In this document: positions 54,152 to 63,099 of the stretch, in pieces
Layout: each line of letters begins with the position of its first letter
How positions within the stretch are numbered: position 1 is the stretch's first letter
Origin: CBDUBS01 sp965365445
GTDB lineage: Bacteria > Bacteroidota > Rhodothermia > Rhodothermales > DASSAV01
Direction: 5' to 3'
NCBI GenBank assembly: GCA_965365445.1
Contig: CBDUBS010000001.1
Location: 13,877 to 77,876 of the forward strand
Length of the DNA stretch: 64,000 nt
Position numbers and translations under genes: made by a program
Notes under the pieces: generated by a model
What the model saw: only the letters and a program-made list of their open reading frames with translations
Told to the model about the DNA's origin: nothing
Database searches by the model: none

Positions 54152-54775
54152 ATGAAAATACCGAGTTGGCGTCAGAATTTGCGTCGCCGTGGCGGTTTCT
54201 GGAAAGACGGGCGGTGGTACGACCTGCACGTCGAACGGCGGATGCCACTCGCCATTCCGATGCTCGAAGAAATGGTTGCGGCTTTGCCTCCGCTGTGGCC
54301 GGGCGCTCGGATTTGCGATCTGGCCTGCGGTACCGGCAACGCCGGTTATATGGTGCTAACCGCCTATCCGCTGATTCATCTCACTTTACTTGACGAGGAC
54401 CCGGCCCTTCTGTCCATCGCGGCCGAAAAGATTACGGAGTATACGCGCGACCTGGTCATCCTCGAAACAACCCTTGCTACCGACAATGCGTCCATACCGG
54501 GCGGCCCGTATGAAATCGTACTGGCCTCTCTGGCGCTTCATGCTATAGTCGGCCACGATCTGGACGCTCCGGAGTCGGAGTCGAGATATGAGATCCTGTT
54601 GCAGGGTGTTTACGAAGCTCTGACGCCGGGAGGCCATCTTATTATTGGCGACCATGTTGGAGGAATAGGTCTGTACCGGCTGCTCAAAACACTCGAACGA
54701 GCCGGATTTGCAGATGTGGATTGCGCCTGGAGGCAGGACGACTTCTACGTATGCGGGGGAAGGCGCCCCGAATAA
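54152..54775 (+). CDS. Class I SAM-dependent methyltransferase
   Basis: A 207-residue methyltransferase. Motif I ICDLACGTGNAG, then LTLLDEDPALLSIA (acidic end of strand two), VLASLALHAI and LTPGGHLIIGDHV. The small-molecule type fits best; the substrate is unknown. Starts at TTG 54080 and ATG 54137 are possible; 54152 was chosen as the first with a plausible ribosome site. Confidence 0.84.
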   Translation: MKIPSWRQNLRRRGGFWKDGRWYDLHVERRMPLAIPMLEEMVAALPPLWPGARICDLACGTGNAGYMVLTAYPLIHLTLLDEDPALLSIAAEKITEYTRDLVILETTLATDNASIPGGPYEIVLASLALHAIVGHDLDAPESESRYEILLQGVYEALTPGGHLIIGDHVGGIGLYRLLKTLERAGFADVDCAWRQDDFYVCGGRRPE

Positions 54776-54903
54776 AACAGGCCGCCCGAAGCGTAACGAT
54801 CTCCTGCTAACGGATTCGGGAAGCGCTTCGATTATGCCTTTTCGAGTAGGGGATTGTATCCTATCTATGATCCGGCATCGTTTCCAGAAACCATCGTGTA
54901 CCC

Positions 54904-55590
54904 ATGCGGCTTACTTATTATGGTCATTCGGCCTTCCTGATCGAGACCAAGGGCGTCTCACTGCTTTTCGATCCATTCATTACCGGCAACAAGCTGGCCG
55001 AGAAACATGTAAGCGCCGATGATCTCTCAGCCGACGTAATCCTCCTGACCCATGCTCACAGCGATCACTGGGGGGACACGGTATCCATCGCCCGGCGCTC
55101 CGACGCGCTCGTAGTCGGCAACTTCGAGATCACCCGGTACCTGGCCGAGAAACATGGATACGAGAACATCCGGGACCTCAATACCGGCGGCAAATGGCGC
55201 TTCGACTGGGGAGAGGTCATCCAGACCTACGCCCGGCATTCCAGTTCCTTTCCGGACGGCGCCTACGGTGGGAATCCGAACGGGTACCTTCTCCACCTCG
55301 AAGGTAAATGGATTTATAACACCGGCGACACGTGCCCATTCACCGAAATGAGTTGGATCGGGGAAGATTACCCAATCGAGATGGCGCTCATGCCGGTCGG
55401 AGATTGCTTCACCATGGGGCCTGCCGAATCCCTGCGGGCCATTAAAATGATACGCCCGCGGCGTACGGTGCCTCTGCACTACAACACGTTCCCGCCCATC
55501 GAAATCGACATTCGACAGTGGGCGGTAATGGTTCGTGAGGCCGGGTACGAACCGAACGTATTAGAGCCCGGAGAAACGATCGAATTGTGA
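54904..55590 (+). CDS. UPF0173 metal-dependent hydrolase
   Basis: A 228-residue metallo-beta-lactamase-fold protein of the UPF0173/UlaG-like group: YYGHSAFLIETKGV, THAHSDHWGDT zinc motif, YNTGDTCPF, MPVGDCFTMGP and HYNTFPPI. It is widespread in bacteria with unknown substrate. It stands alone between the methyltransferase and a barrel gene. Confidence 0.93.
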   Translation: MRLTYYGHSAFLIETKGVSLLFDPFITGNKLAEKHVSADDLSADVILLTHAHSDHWGDTVSIARRSDALVVGNFEITRYLAEKHGYENIRDLNTGGKWRFDWGEVIQTYARHSSSFPDGAYGGNPNGYLLHLEGKWIYNTGDTCPFTEMSWIGEDYPIEMALMPVGDCFTMGPAESLRAIKMIRPRRTVPLHYNTFPPIEIDIRQWAVMVREAGYEPNVLEPGETIEL

Positions 55591-55605
55591 TGGCGTATGA
55601 GTTAG

Positions 55606-55619
55606 ATGTTACGTAACAT
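55606..55619. promoter_or_regulatory. 14-bp perfect palindrome, possible operator
   Basis: ATGTTACGTAACAT is exactly self-complementary. It lies ~15 bp after the UPF0173 stop and ~85 bp before the barrel gene, in the place expected for an operator of the latter. No family of regulator is implied by sequence alone. Confidence 0.5.
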
Positions 55620-55702
55620 AGATCTGAATGTGCGGCCGGTATAGCCGTCTGTAGTCCATGTGGATGTATACGGACGAGCCATTACCAAACGACCTACCGG
55701 CA

Positions 55703-56713
55703 ATGATGCACCACAACACCCACGCTGCCACCTCTTTGTTGATAGCGACCGGCCTCTGGCTGGCTCTCTGGGTATGCACCCCGGTCGAACAGGCATCCGC
55801 TCAGCGACCGTACCTGACCTATGATCCGTTCAACCGGGGGGAAACGGCCCGTAGAAGCTTTTACGACGGCTATGCGGTAGCAGCGGAAGTCTCTTACCGC
55901 TCCACGGGAACGCTTCAGGAAGGACGCCAGGCCATCAATCCCGGCTTTGGCGTCAGCTTACGTTTCGATTACGAAGTCCTTCCGCACCTGGATGCCGGAG
56001 CCATCATCGACGCACCGACAGGCAACACCGGACGCACGCTGACGCTCAGCTGGGTCGTCCTGAAGTACTATCAGACGATCGAGAATACGGACTATGCCCT
56101 TCGGGTAGCCGTGGACCCCTCGATAGACGGCCGCCTCGGTTTCCCTCAGGCCGACATTGCGTTCATATCAACCACCCTGCTATCGCCGGCCCTTTCGTCG
56201 GATTATTCGCTCGGGGTGCGCCACGTCAGGTTGGGATATGAACAGTTCGTACCCCGAAGCGACCCTGAAGCCCCTACCATACCGGAGCCGTCTACGCGGA
56301 ACGACATTCTGTTTACGCGCGCCATCGGGTGGGAAATCCACTTCATGATGCAGTATTCGCTGTTGCTGGACCCGGCCAGAAGCAGCGTGTTTACTTCCCT
56401 GCTGGTGGATCGCGGCCAGTATTCCCTTTTCGAGACCTCACTCCGCCAGTCCAGCCGGGATGCCGCCGGGACCGAAAACAACAAGCCCGGAAACGGCGGC
56501 GCCTCGCACCAGGATGGTAATTCGGGCAAGAACGATGAATGGGGCCGAGGTTATCAGGGCGGCGCCGTCTGGCTCAGATCCGGTGTGGAGTATAATCGGC
56601 CCGGCTATCAGCTGCAACCCTTCTTCAGCATCCCACTGACGCAGTGGATTCCGGATGAGGAAGATATTTCGCGAGCACGCCTGAGCGTCGGTATCCGGAT
56701 GATGCTACGGTAG
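55703..56713 (+). CDS. Outer-membrane beta-barrel protein of unknown function
   Basis: A 336-residue protein with a signal peptide ending ASAQ, then amphipathic strands (GYAVAAEVSYRSTG, NPGFGVSLRFDYEV, LTLSWVVLKYYQT, DYSLGVRHVRLGYEQF) and a final strand RLSVGIRMMLR. A Gly/Asn/Asp-rich insert with charged residues sits at about residues 255-280 and is likely an external loop. I do not recognise the family beyond barrel. Start at 55703 (Met-Met). Confidence 0.76.
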   Translation: MMHHNTHAATSLLIATGLWLALWVCTPVEQASAQRPYLTYDPFNRGETARRSFYDGYAVAAEVSYRSTGTLQEGRQAINPGFGVSLRFDYEVLPHLDAGAIIDAPTGNTGRTLTLSWVVLKYYQTIENTDYALRVAVDPSIDGRLGFPQADIAFISTTLLSPALSSDYSLGVRHVRLGYEQFVPRSDPEAPTIPEPSTRNDILFTRAIGWEIHFMMQYSLLLDPARSSVFTSLLVDRGQYSLFETSLRQSSRDAAGTENNKPGNGGASHQDGNSGKNDEWGRGYQGGAVWLRSGVEYNRPGYQLQPFFSIPLTQWIPDEEDISRARLSVGIRMMLR

Positions 56714-56726
56714 CCGGGTACACGAT

Positions 56727-57218
56727 ATGCTTGTCGGAATCCTGTCGGACACCCACGGGTATCTACACCCATCCCTGCCGGAAACCCTGACCGACGTAGA
56801 CCTGATCCTTCACGCCGGCGACATAGGCAGCCCCGAAGTGCTTGAAGCGCTCGAGTCGGTTGCCCCTACCAGAGCCGTCTGGGGCAACATCGACGGGCAG
56901 GACGTGCGTAAACGTGTACCTCGTACTCAGTTTCTGGACCTCGATGGGCTATCGGCGTATATGATCCATATCGGAGGTCGGCCCGGCCGGTGGGATACGG
57001 AGGCCGAAGCAGACCTGAACCGGTTACGGCCGGGGCTGTTCGTCTGCGGGCACAGCCACATACTGCGTATCGAGCGGGAGCCGAGCCGGGGTGGAATGCT
57101 GTACCTGAACCCCGGGGCTGCGGGTCGGCAGGGCTTTCACAAAGTCAAGACGTGCGTGCTCTTACACGTAGAAAGGGGAAAGGCCGTGCGAGCGGACGTC
57201 GTTCATCTCGACGAGTGA
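56727..57218 (+). CDS. YfcE/MJ0936-type metallophosphoesterase
   Basis: A 163-residue calcineurin-like phosphoesterase: ILSDTHGYL, LHAGDIGSPE, VWGNIDG, VCGHSHI and LNPGAAG supply the two-metal site. The family cleaves phosphodiesters; the substrate here is unknown. The ATG lies 13 bp after the barrel stop, so coupling is possible. Confidence 0.93.
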   Translation: MLVGILSDTHGYLHPSLPETLTDVDLILHAGDIGSPEVLEALESVAPTRAVWGNIDGQDVRKRVPRTQFLDLDGLSAYMIHIGGRPGRWDTEAEADLNRLRPGLFVCGHSHILRIEREPSRGGMLYLNPGAAGRQGFHKVKTCVLLHVERGKAVRADVVHLDE

Positions 57219-57287
57219 GTTTCATCTCTTGCGGCTTTTCCCGAAGTTAACCGGGCAACGGCGTGCAGGCTACCCGGACATTTCATC

Positions 57288-59066
57288 ATGAAACCAGCAC
57301 CTCAGGATACGGACAGTATCGGCAGGCATTCCCAGCGGACAGAGCGGTTCGACCTGAACGCACTGTACGAAACGAGCCGCCTGCTCAGCGCCTCCCTCGA
57401 TCTCGCGTTCGTGCTGAATAACCTGCTCCTCACCGCAATGAGCAAACTGCTCATTACGCGGGGGGCGGTGTTGCTTTATGATCCGGTGGAGCAAGCCTAT
57501 CGTACGGCTTCGTCAAAGGGCCTTCCCAGCCTCGCGCTGGAATCCCTGGTTCGCCTTCCGATCCCGCTACCGGAAGGAACCCTGACCGAAGATGCCGTAC
57601 CGGCAGAGTTGGCCGAACACCGGGTAGCCCTGGTGCTGCCGGTGCGGTTCGGGCATCGCGAGATCGGGCTGATCGCACTCGGGGCGAAAGCGACGAACCG
57701 CCCCTTTGAGGTCAGCGAACTGGAATTCATCCAGTCGCTGGTCAATATGTCGGCGGCGGCCGTCCACAACTCGTTGATCGTCAAAGAACTCGAACAGGCC
57801 AATCGCGATCTGGACGGTAAGATTCAACAGCTCGACACGCTATTCGAAATATCACAGGAGTTCAATGCAACCCTCAACAGGAAGCAGCTCGTAAAGTCGC
57901 TCTCGTTCTCGTTGATGGGCCAGATGATGATCGGGCGATACCTGTTTCTGATGCGGCCGGGCAACGGCAACCGTTTATCCCCAGGCGACGAGACACCCTT
58001 TCAGACTATCGCATCGAAAGGCATACGCGACGCCGATCTCGATTCCGCAACACTCTCCCGCTTGTGCGTGCTGAAAACCGCCGTGTCGCTAGCCGACGAC
58101 TCCGGCGAGGACCCTGCCTGGGAGCCGTTGAAGAAGCTTGGCATCGCGCTGATCGTTCCCCTGCGCAAGAACGATGCGACATGCGCCCTGTTCTGTCTCG
58201 GCTGCAAACTGACCGGCCTCCCCTTCGAGCCGGGGGAAATCGACTTTCTGTACGCGCTGGGAAACATGGCGTTCGTTGCGATTCAGAATACGTACCTGAT
58301 CGAAGAACTGCTCGAAAAGGAGCGCATGGAAGAGGAGATGAGACTGGCGCGGGACATTCAGCTGCGCCTGCTTCCGCAGGAGATTCCTTCTTTTAAAAAC
58401 ATCGATCTCGCCAGTCTGGCCGTACCAAGCCGGCAAGTAGGAGGAGACTACTTCGACATCACCCGGCTCGCGGACGAGCGGTTCCTAGTAGCCGTAGCGG
58501 ACGTGACGGGCAAGGGCGTTCCGGCCGCGCTTCTGATGGCCAATTTGCAGGCCTGCCTGCACGTGTTGCTCCCGATGCCGATGTCGATCGAGGAAGCCAC
58601 GACGCACATAAACCGGGTGATTTGCGAAAACACCAGCTACGATAAGTTCATAACCTATTTCCACGGTATTTATCACCAGAAAACCGGCTTGTTCGATTAC
58701 GTCAATGCCGGCCACAACCCGCCCATGTTGTTGCGCGCCGACGGATCCCTCGAACTGCTTGAAACAGGGGGGTTGTTACTCGGGGTGATGAAAGACCTGG
58801 CTTATGAAAGGGGCACGGTACGAATGGCAGCCGGCGACTTGCTCGCCCTGTATACCGACGGCGTAACGGAAGCGATGAGCCCCGAGGGGGAAGAGTTCGG
58901 CGAAGAACGCCTGCAACACATCTTGAAAACGCATGGCGGCCAGACGGCGAGCCAGATACTCAACGCGGTCTACAACGAGATACGGCGCTTCAGCGCAGAT
59001 CCCACGATGCTGAGCGATGACCTGACCATGGTCGTACTTAAGATCGACGGGCCGTATGCGCCGTAA
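57288..59066 (+). CDS. GAF-domain PP2C (SpoIIE-type) serine phosphatase
   Basis: A 592-residue protein. GAF domain 1 (about 25-180), GAF domain 2 (about 185-345), a coiled-coil linker (LIEELLEKERMEEEMRLARDIQ), then a SpoIIE-type PP2C domain with GGDYFDITRL, ADVTGKGVPAALLMA and YVNAGHNPPML holding the metal-binding Asp residues. Such proteins dephosphorylate anti-sigma antagonists in partner-switch signalling. No anti-sigma genes are nearby. Confidence 0.93.
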   Translation: MKPAPQDTDSIGRHSQRTERFDLNALYETSRLLSASLDLAFVLNNLLLTAMSKLLITRGAVLLYDPVEQAYRTASSKGLPSLALESLVRLPIPLPEGTLTEDAVPAELAEHRVALVLPVRFGHREIGLIALGAKATNRPFEVSELEFIQSLVNMSAAAVHNSLIVKELEQANRDLDGKIQQLDTLFEISQEFNATLNRKQLVKSLSFSLMGQMMIGRYLFLMRPGNGNRLSPGDETPFQTIASKGIRDADLDSATLSRLCVLKTAVSLADDSGEDPAWEPLKKLGIALIVPLRKNDATCALFCLGCKLTGLPFEPGEIDFLYALGNMAFVAIQNTYLIEELLEKERMEEEMRLARDIQLRLLPQEIPSFKNIDLASLAVPSRQVGGDYFDITRLADERFLVAVADVTGKGVPAALLMANLQACLHVLLPMPMSIEEATTHINRVICENTSYDKFITYFHGIYHQKTGLFDYVNAGHNPPMLLRADGSLELLETGGLLLGVMKDLAYERGTVRMAAGDLLALYTDGVTEAMSPEGEEFGEERLQHILKTHGGQTASQILNAVYNEIRRFSADPTMLSDDLTMVVLKIDGPYAP

Positions 59067-59097
59067 ACTTTGCACGCATCGCTACTATCCGAGCTTG

Positions 59098-60354
59098 TCA
59101 GGATTCGGATGGATGGGCCTGCGAGGATACGCAGGATAGCATTTCCTCCTCGGCAGGAGTCAACGTGCGGTCCCGGCGGCGCATCACTGCACGGGCTACT
59201 TCGAGCGCTTTTTCCAGACGATAGGGCACGAATCCCTCCTCCGGCCCTCCCCAGGAAAAGGAGGGTACGAAGCGCGGCATATATCCGGACCCGAACAGGT
59301 TGCAGGCGGCCCCTACTACGGTACCGGTGTTGAACATCGTATCGATGCCGCACTTCGAATGGTCGCCCATGAACAGGCCAAGAAACTGACGGCTCGTCGA
59401 TTCCGTCCGGCCCAGGTGCATGTTATACAGGGATACCGGACCGTAATCGTTTCTGAGGTTGCTGTTGTTCGTATCCGCGCCGAGGTTGCACCACCGCCCT
59501 ATGTATGAATCGCCGAGGTAACCCGCATGGGCTTTGTTGCTGTACGAATGCATCAGGCTGGCATGAACTTCACCTCCTACCTTGCAGCCCGGCCCGATCG
59601 AGCAGCCCTCCAGGTTGGCGCCGACACGAGCCTGCGAACGCTCCCCCAGATAAAGGGGGCCGCGCAAAACAGCCCCTTCCGCTACGCCGGCTTCCCTGTC
59701 GATGTATATCGGACCCTCTTCGGCGTTGAGAATACAGCCGGGCGCCAGACGCACGCCGGGCGCGAGATAAATCCGTTCGGGTTCACTCATTACGACCCCC
59801 TGCCCCATTGCAACCCCGGTTCGTTCATACATCCGATACCCTCCGGTCAGCGTTTCGTAATCGCGCAGGAGGGCCCTGTGCAGTTCATCGAGCAGATGCC
59901 ATAAGCGACCGATCATCCGGGCGCCTGTTACCTTTTCTTCCCTGAACCCGGAAAACGTTTCTACGGAGACCGTGTCGGATCCCGGAACGCCGTCTTTCAC
60001 AGCGGGCGCCCAGGCCGCAATAAGGTCGTCGCCCTGCGTGAAAAGCGTGCCGGGCTCCCCTGCCCGCGCGGCTCCACGGAGCCGTTCCAGTATCTCTCCC
60101 TTTTCGGGTAAATACCTTCCGTTTATAAATAGAACGTCTAAACCGGCCGGAACCCGGTTAAGAGCGTCATTCTCGTTCGCCGTTATGCCGGCTACCACCC
60201 TGCGGGCTTGAACGAACACCGTCGGGTTACCGAACGCCCGGCGCACGGCGTTCAAGTTCGTCATCATCCCGACGCGCAGGTCGTAAACGGCGCGGGTCAG
60301 CACAAGAGGTTCGAGGTGATGGACATGGTCGTCTTCGAAAAGGCAGACATACAT
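59098..60354 (-). CDS. GlmU-like putative sugar nucleotidyltransferase
   Basis: A 418-residue protein: an N-terminal nucleotidyltransferase-like domain (MYVCLFEDDHVHHLEPLVLT) and a C-terminal left-handed beta-helix of hexapeptide repeats (IYLAPGVRLAPGCIL, GAVLRGPLYLGERSQARVGANL). This form is typical of Bacteroidota and related to GlmU, probably making an activated sugar. The start at 60354 is chosen because further upstream the frame overlaps the divergent transaldolase. It has no good ribosome site. Confidence 0.87.
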   Translation of the reverse strand: MYVCLFEDDHVHHLEPLVLTRAVYDLRVGMMTNLNAVRRAFGNPTVFVQARRVVAGITANENDALNRVPAGLDVLFINGRYLPEKGEILERLRGAARAGEPGTLFTQGDDLIAAWAPAVKDGVPGSDTVSVETFSGFREEKVTGARMIGRLWHLLDELHRALLRDYETLTGGYRMYERTGVAMGQGVVMSEPERIYLAPGVRLAPGCILNAEEGPIYIDREAGVAEGAVLRGPLYLGERSQARVGANLEGCSIGPGCKVGGEVHASLMHSYSNKAHAGYLGDSYIGRWCNLGADTNNSNLRNDYGPVSLYNMHLGRTESTSRQFLGLFMGDHSKCGIDTMFNTGTVVGAACNLFGSGYMPRFVPSFSWGGPEEGFVPYRLEKALEVARAVMRRRDRTLTPAEEEMLSCVSSQAHPSES

Positions 60355-60535
60355 GAGGGTACGGTCTATCTCTGAAACGGCATACGTGCGAAAAAACCCG
60401 ATCTTCTTCAAAGAATGTAGGAATCGGGGCCTATATACTTGCGAAACGGCGGCGTAACGATCCGAAATAATTTCCTTCGTGACCCCGATTCCGTATTTTA
60501 CGAAACCGACCCTAAAACCGACTACCGTAAATGCT

Positions 60536-61210
60536 ATGAAGTTCTTTATCGACACAGCAGACCTGGACGAAATCCGCGAAGCAAACGACATGGGCGTGCT
60601 CGACGGCGTTACCACGAACCCGTCGTTGATGAAAAAAGCGGGCAACGTTACCTTCCACGAGCATATCTACAAGATTTGCGAGCTCGTCGATGGCGACGTT
60701 TCGGCTGAAGTAACAGCGACCGACTTCGACGGCATCATGGCGGAAGGCCATGTGCTCGCCAAAATCCATCCCAACGTCGTGGTTAAAGTGCCCCTCATTC
60801 TCGACGGCATCAAGGCCATCAAAGCGTTCAAGGAGGAGGGCATTCGGACGAACTGCACCCTCTGTTTTTCGCCGACCCAGGCGCTGGTAGCGGCCAAAGC
60901 AGGTGCAACCTACATCAGCCCCTTCCTGGGCCGTCTCGATGACATCGCGACGGACGGTATGGAACTGGTTCGGCAGATCGTACAGATATACGACAACTAT
61001 GGGTACGCAACCGAGGTTATTTCCGCCTCCATCCGCCACCCGTTGCACGTTGTGGATGCCGGCCTTGCCGGGGCGCATATTGCCACGATGCCCTTCGGCG
61101 TCATCAAGCAACTGATCAAACACCCGCTGACCGATATCGGTCTCAGCCGATTCCTGGCCGACTGGAAAGCATACGAAGCAGCGCTCGAGGCGGAAGCCAA
61201 AACGGCCTGA
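60536..61210 (+). CDS. Transaldolase / fructose-6-phosphate aldolase (FSA/TalC type)
   Basis: A 224-residue enzyme of the short transaldolase family. Schiff-base Lys84 sits in VVVKVPL, with [13 protein letters not shown] at the N-terminus and GVTTNPSL near residue 24. Short members act as transaldolase or as F6P aldolase; the choice cannot be made from sequence here. Start at 60536. It ends before a strong terminator. Confidence 0.94.
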   Translation: MKFFIDTADLDEIREANDMGVLDGVTTNPSLMKKAGNVTFHEHIYKICELVDGDVSAEVTATDFDGIMAEGHVLAKIHPNVVVKVPLILDGIKAIKAFKEEGIRTNCTLCFSPTQALVAAKAGATYISPFLGRLDDIATDGMELVRQIVQIYDNYGYATEVISASIRHPLHVVDAGLAGAHIATMPFGVIKQLIKHPLTDIGLSRFLADWKAYEAALEAEAKTA

Positions 61211-61232
61211 TCATTCCGGCTGGTCTACCCGG

Positions 61233-61271
61233 GTGGCCTGGAGCAACACGGCTTCAGGCCACTTCTTTTTT
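61233..61271 (+). terminator. Intrinsic terminator of the transaldolase gene
   Basis: Bases 61233-61244 pair with 61251-61262 over 12 bp (one G-T wobble), with a six-base loop and TTCTTTTTT at 61263-61271. It overlaps the 3' end of the convergent hydrolase gene, whose stop lies in the stem. Confidence 0.87.
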
Positions 61272-62381
61272 CGGTGAACTCATCCTTACAGGGCCGGCCG
61301 GTTCGATTGCGATGGTTTCTCCAGGAGCCAGGCGCAAAAATCGGTCACCGTTTCCCGAGGCCCCGGCCAGTTCGGAAGCCCGATCCGCTCCTGCGGTCAG
61401 CGCATCATCCGCCATGTCGAACGTACCCCAGTGTATGGGGATGAAATATTGCGCCCTCAATTCCTGAAAAGACTGAAACGCCTCCTCCGGGTTCATATGA
61501 ACCTCTTGCATGAACCAGCGCGGCTCGTAGGCGCCAACAGGTAACAAGGCGATCTCCGGCGGCCCGATACGGCGACGAATCTCATCGAAAAAAGGAGCAT
61601 ACGCCGTATCTCCGGCAAAGTAAATCCGCACGGTGTTTTGCACCGACTTGAGGTACCAACCGCACCAGAGGGCGCCGTCCCGGTTGGTTAGTCCACGGCC
61701 GGAGAAGTGTTTCGCCGGAGTGCAATGCACTTCATAGTCGCCCAGCGACATAGCCTGCCACCAGTCCATTTCGACGACCCGCTCGACTCCCCATTGGCGC
61801 AAAATGGCTCCCACCCCCAGAGGAACGAGGTACACTGGAGAAAAACGGCGTTCGATACGCTCTATGCTCGATTTATCCAGATGGTCGTAGTGGTCATGAG
61901 AAATGATGACGAGATCAAGAGCCGGGAGGTCCTCGATGCCCACAACGAGATCAGCCATGCGGCGGGGGCCCGCCCAGGGGACAGGGCTTGCCCGGACGCT
62001 GAATTGAGGATCGGTCAACACGTTCAGATCGGGGGCGCGCAGGTATACGGTTGAATGACCGATCCAGGTGATCCGGGGCGACGGGGTTCCCCGGACGGCA
62101 AGGCCGGCATCCGGCAAGACAGCCGCTGCGGGCAATGCGTTTGTGCCGCGCAGGATACGGCCCAGCATCCAACCCAGCATCTTCGCGACGGGTACGTCGC
62201 GCTCGGGACCCCAGGGATTGCGGAACCCTCCCCCCTGTTTTCGATGCGAAGTATTGCCGTTCGAAAGGTTTTCCAATCGATTCAGCAGAGGCCGCTCATA
62301 CCGACTTTTCTGATCTTTTTCGATGTGATGTCCCTCTGTTCCTGTCTTTCGTTGTTTTACCCCCCTTCCCCTGCAACGCAT
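61254..62381 (-). CDS. NAPE-PLD-like metallo-beta-lactamase-fold hydrolase
   Basis: About 375 residues. FRNPWG and WMLGRI precede ITWIGHSTVYLRAPDLNVLTDP, then the zinc motif HDHYDHLD, PAKHFSGRGL, YFAGDTAYAP, PVGAYEPRWFM and HWGTFDM. This is the bacterial NAPE-PLD/RomA group of phosphodiesterase-like hydrolases. The frame is open to 62513; the ATG at 62381 is one plausible start, none has a strong ribosome site. Confidence 0.87.
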   Translation of the reverse strand: MRCRGRGVKQRKTGTEGHHIEKDQKSRYERPLLNRLENLSNGNTSHRKQGGGFRNPWGPERDVPVAKMLGWMLGRILRGTNALPAAAVLPDAGLAVRGTPSPRITWIGHSTVYLRAPDLNVLTDPQFSVRASPVPWAGPRRMADLVVGIEDLPALDLVIISHDHYDHLDKSSIERIERRFSPVYLVPLGVGAILRQWGVERVVEMDWWQAMSLGDYEVHCTPAKHFSGRGLTNRDGALWCGWYLKSVQNTVRIYFAGDTAYAPFFDEIRRRIGPPEIALLPVGAYEPRWFMQEVHMNPEEAFQSFQELRAQYFIPIHWGTFDMADDALTAGADRASELAGASGNGDRFLRLAPGETIAIEPAGPVRMSSPKKEVA

Positions 62382-63099
62382 GTTGTATTCCGCTGGAGGT
62401 CCAGCATCGCATTGCTCGTTCAATCGCACGAAACCATCCCGATCAGCCGCCGGTTCGACCGTAACAGGAACGGCGGCCACCGGGGCGTGGAGGAACGAGA
62501 GTGTACCGACCATACTGCCCGACCATTAATCAGTATGCCGGTTCGGTTTATCGGAGTACATGATCGCACGTGGGCGGTTCCGGGATATGGCGAAGAATCG
62601 GGAGAGTCCAGTCAACGCTTCTACGGAACGGCCCACATCCACCTCGTGCAGATCACGAAGGCTATCCTGAAAACTGCCGTTTCTCCTTGAAACCGACGCA
62701 ATCAGCCGTCGGTATATGTCGTCAGGAGTTCCCCGTCGTTTTTCCCCGATCCATTAATCCACCACGAGTCGCGGTGCAAGAGCAGTAGAGCGGCGCATAT
62801 TGAAGAAACGCTCCGTTAGTTTGTATCTTATTTTTTTATAATAATTTATATGCTTAATCGGTAGATAGGGGGTTACGAAAGGTGTATCCGGTATGGTATA
62901 AATTATGAATGCGCCGGGTAATCTCATGAACCTTACTTATTTTGGCAATTGCTCCGACCGGACAGAATGTGTCGGGTCGGGTGGGTACACGTTTTTGGAG
63001 TAGTTTATCCCTTTTCCGTGGCGCCTTGCGTTTGAACGGTTTTCAAAATAGTTCGTGGGCCATGGAAGAGGCACGCAGAGAGGTTTTACAAGGATTCGT
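62382..63099. other. Long region without convincing gene, AT-rich right part
   Basis: No family-like frame was found in about 600-700 bases. A 51-codon plus-strand frame ending at 62690 is unconvincing. The part from about 62815 to 62930 is clearly more A/T-rich than the rest of the window, with a TATAAT at 62837-62842, and probably holds the promoter of the downstream beta-CASP gene. Confidence 0.5.

Noticed and set aside
60355..60645. N-terminal extension of the nucleotidyltransferase
   Set aside because: It overlaps the divergent transaldolase start and is not family-like.
62535..62690. 51-codon plus-strand frame
   Set aside because: No ribosome site and no recognisable family.
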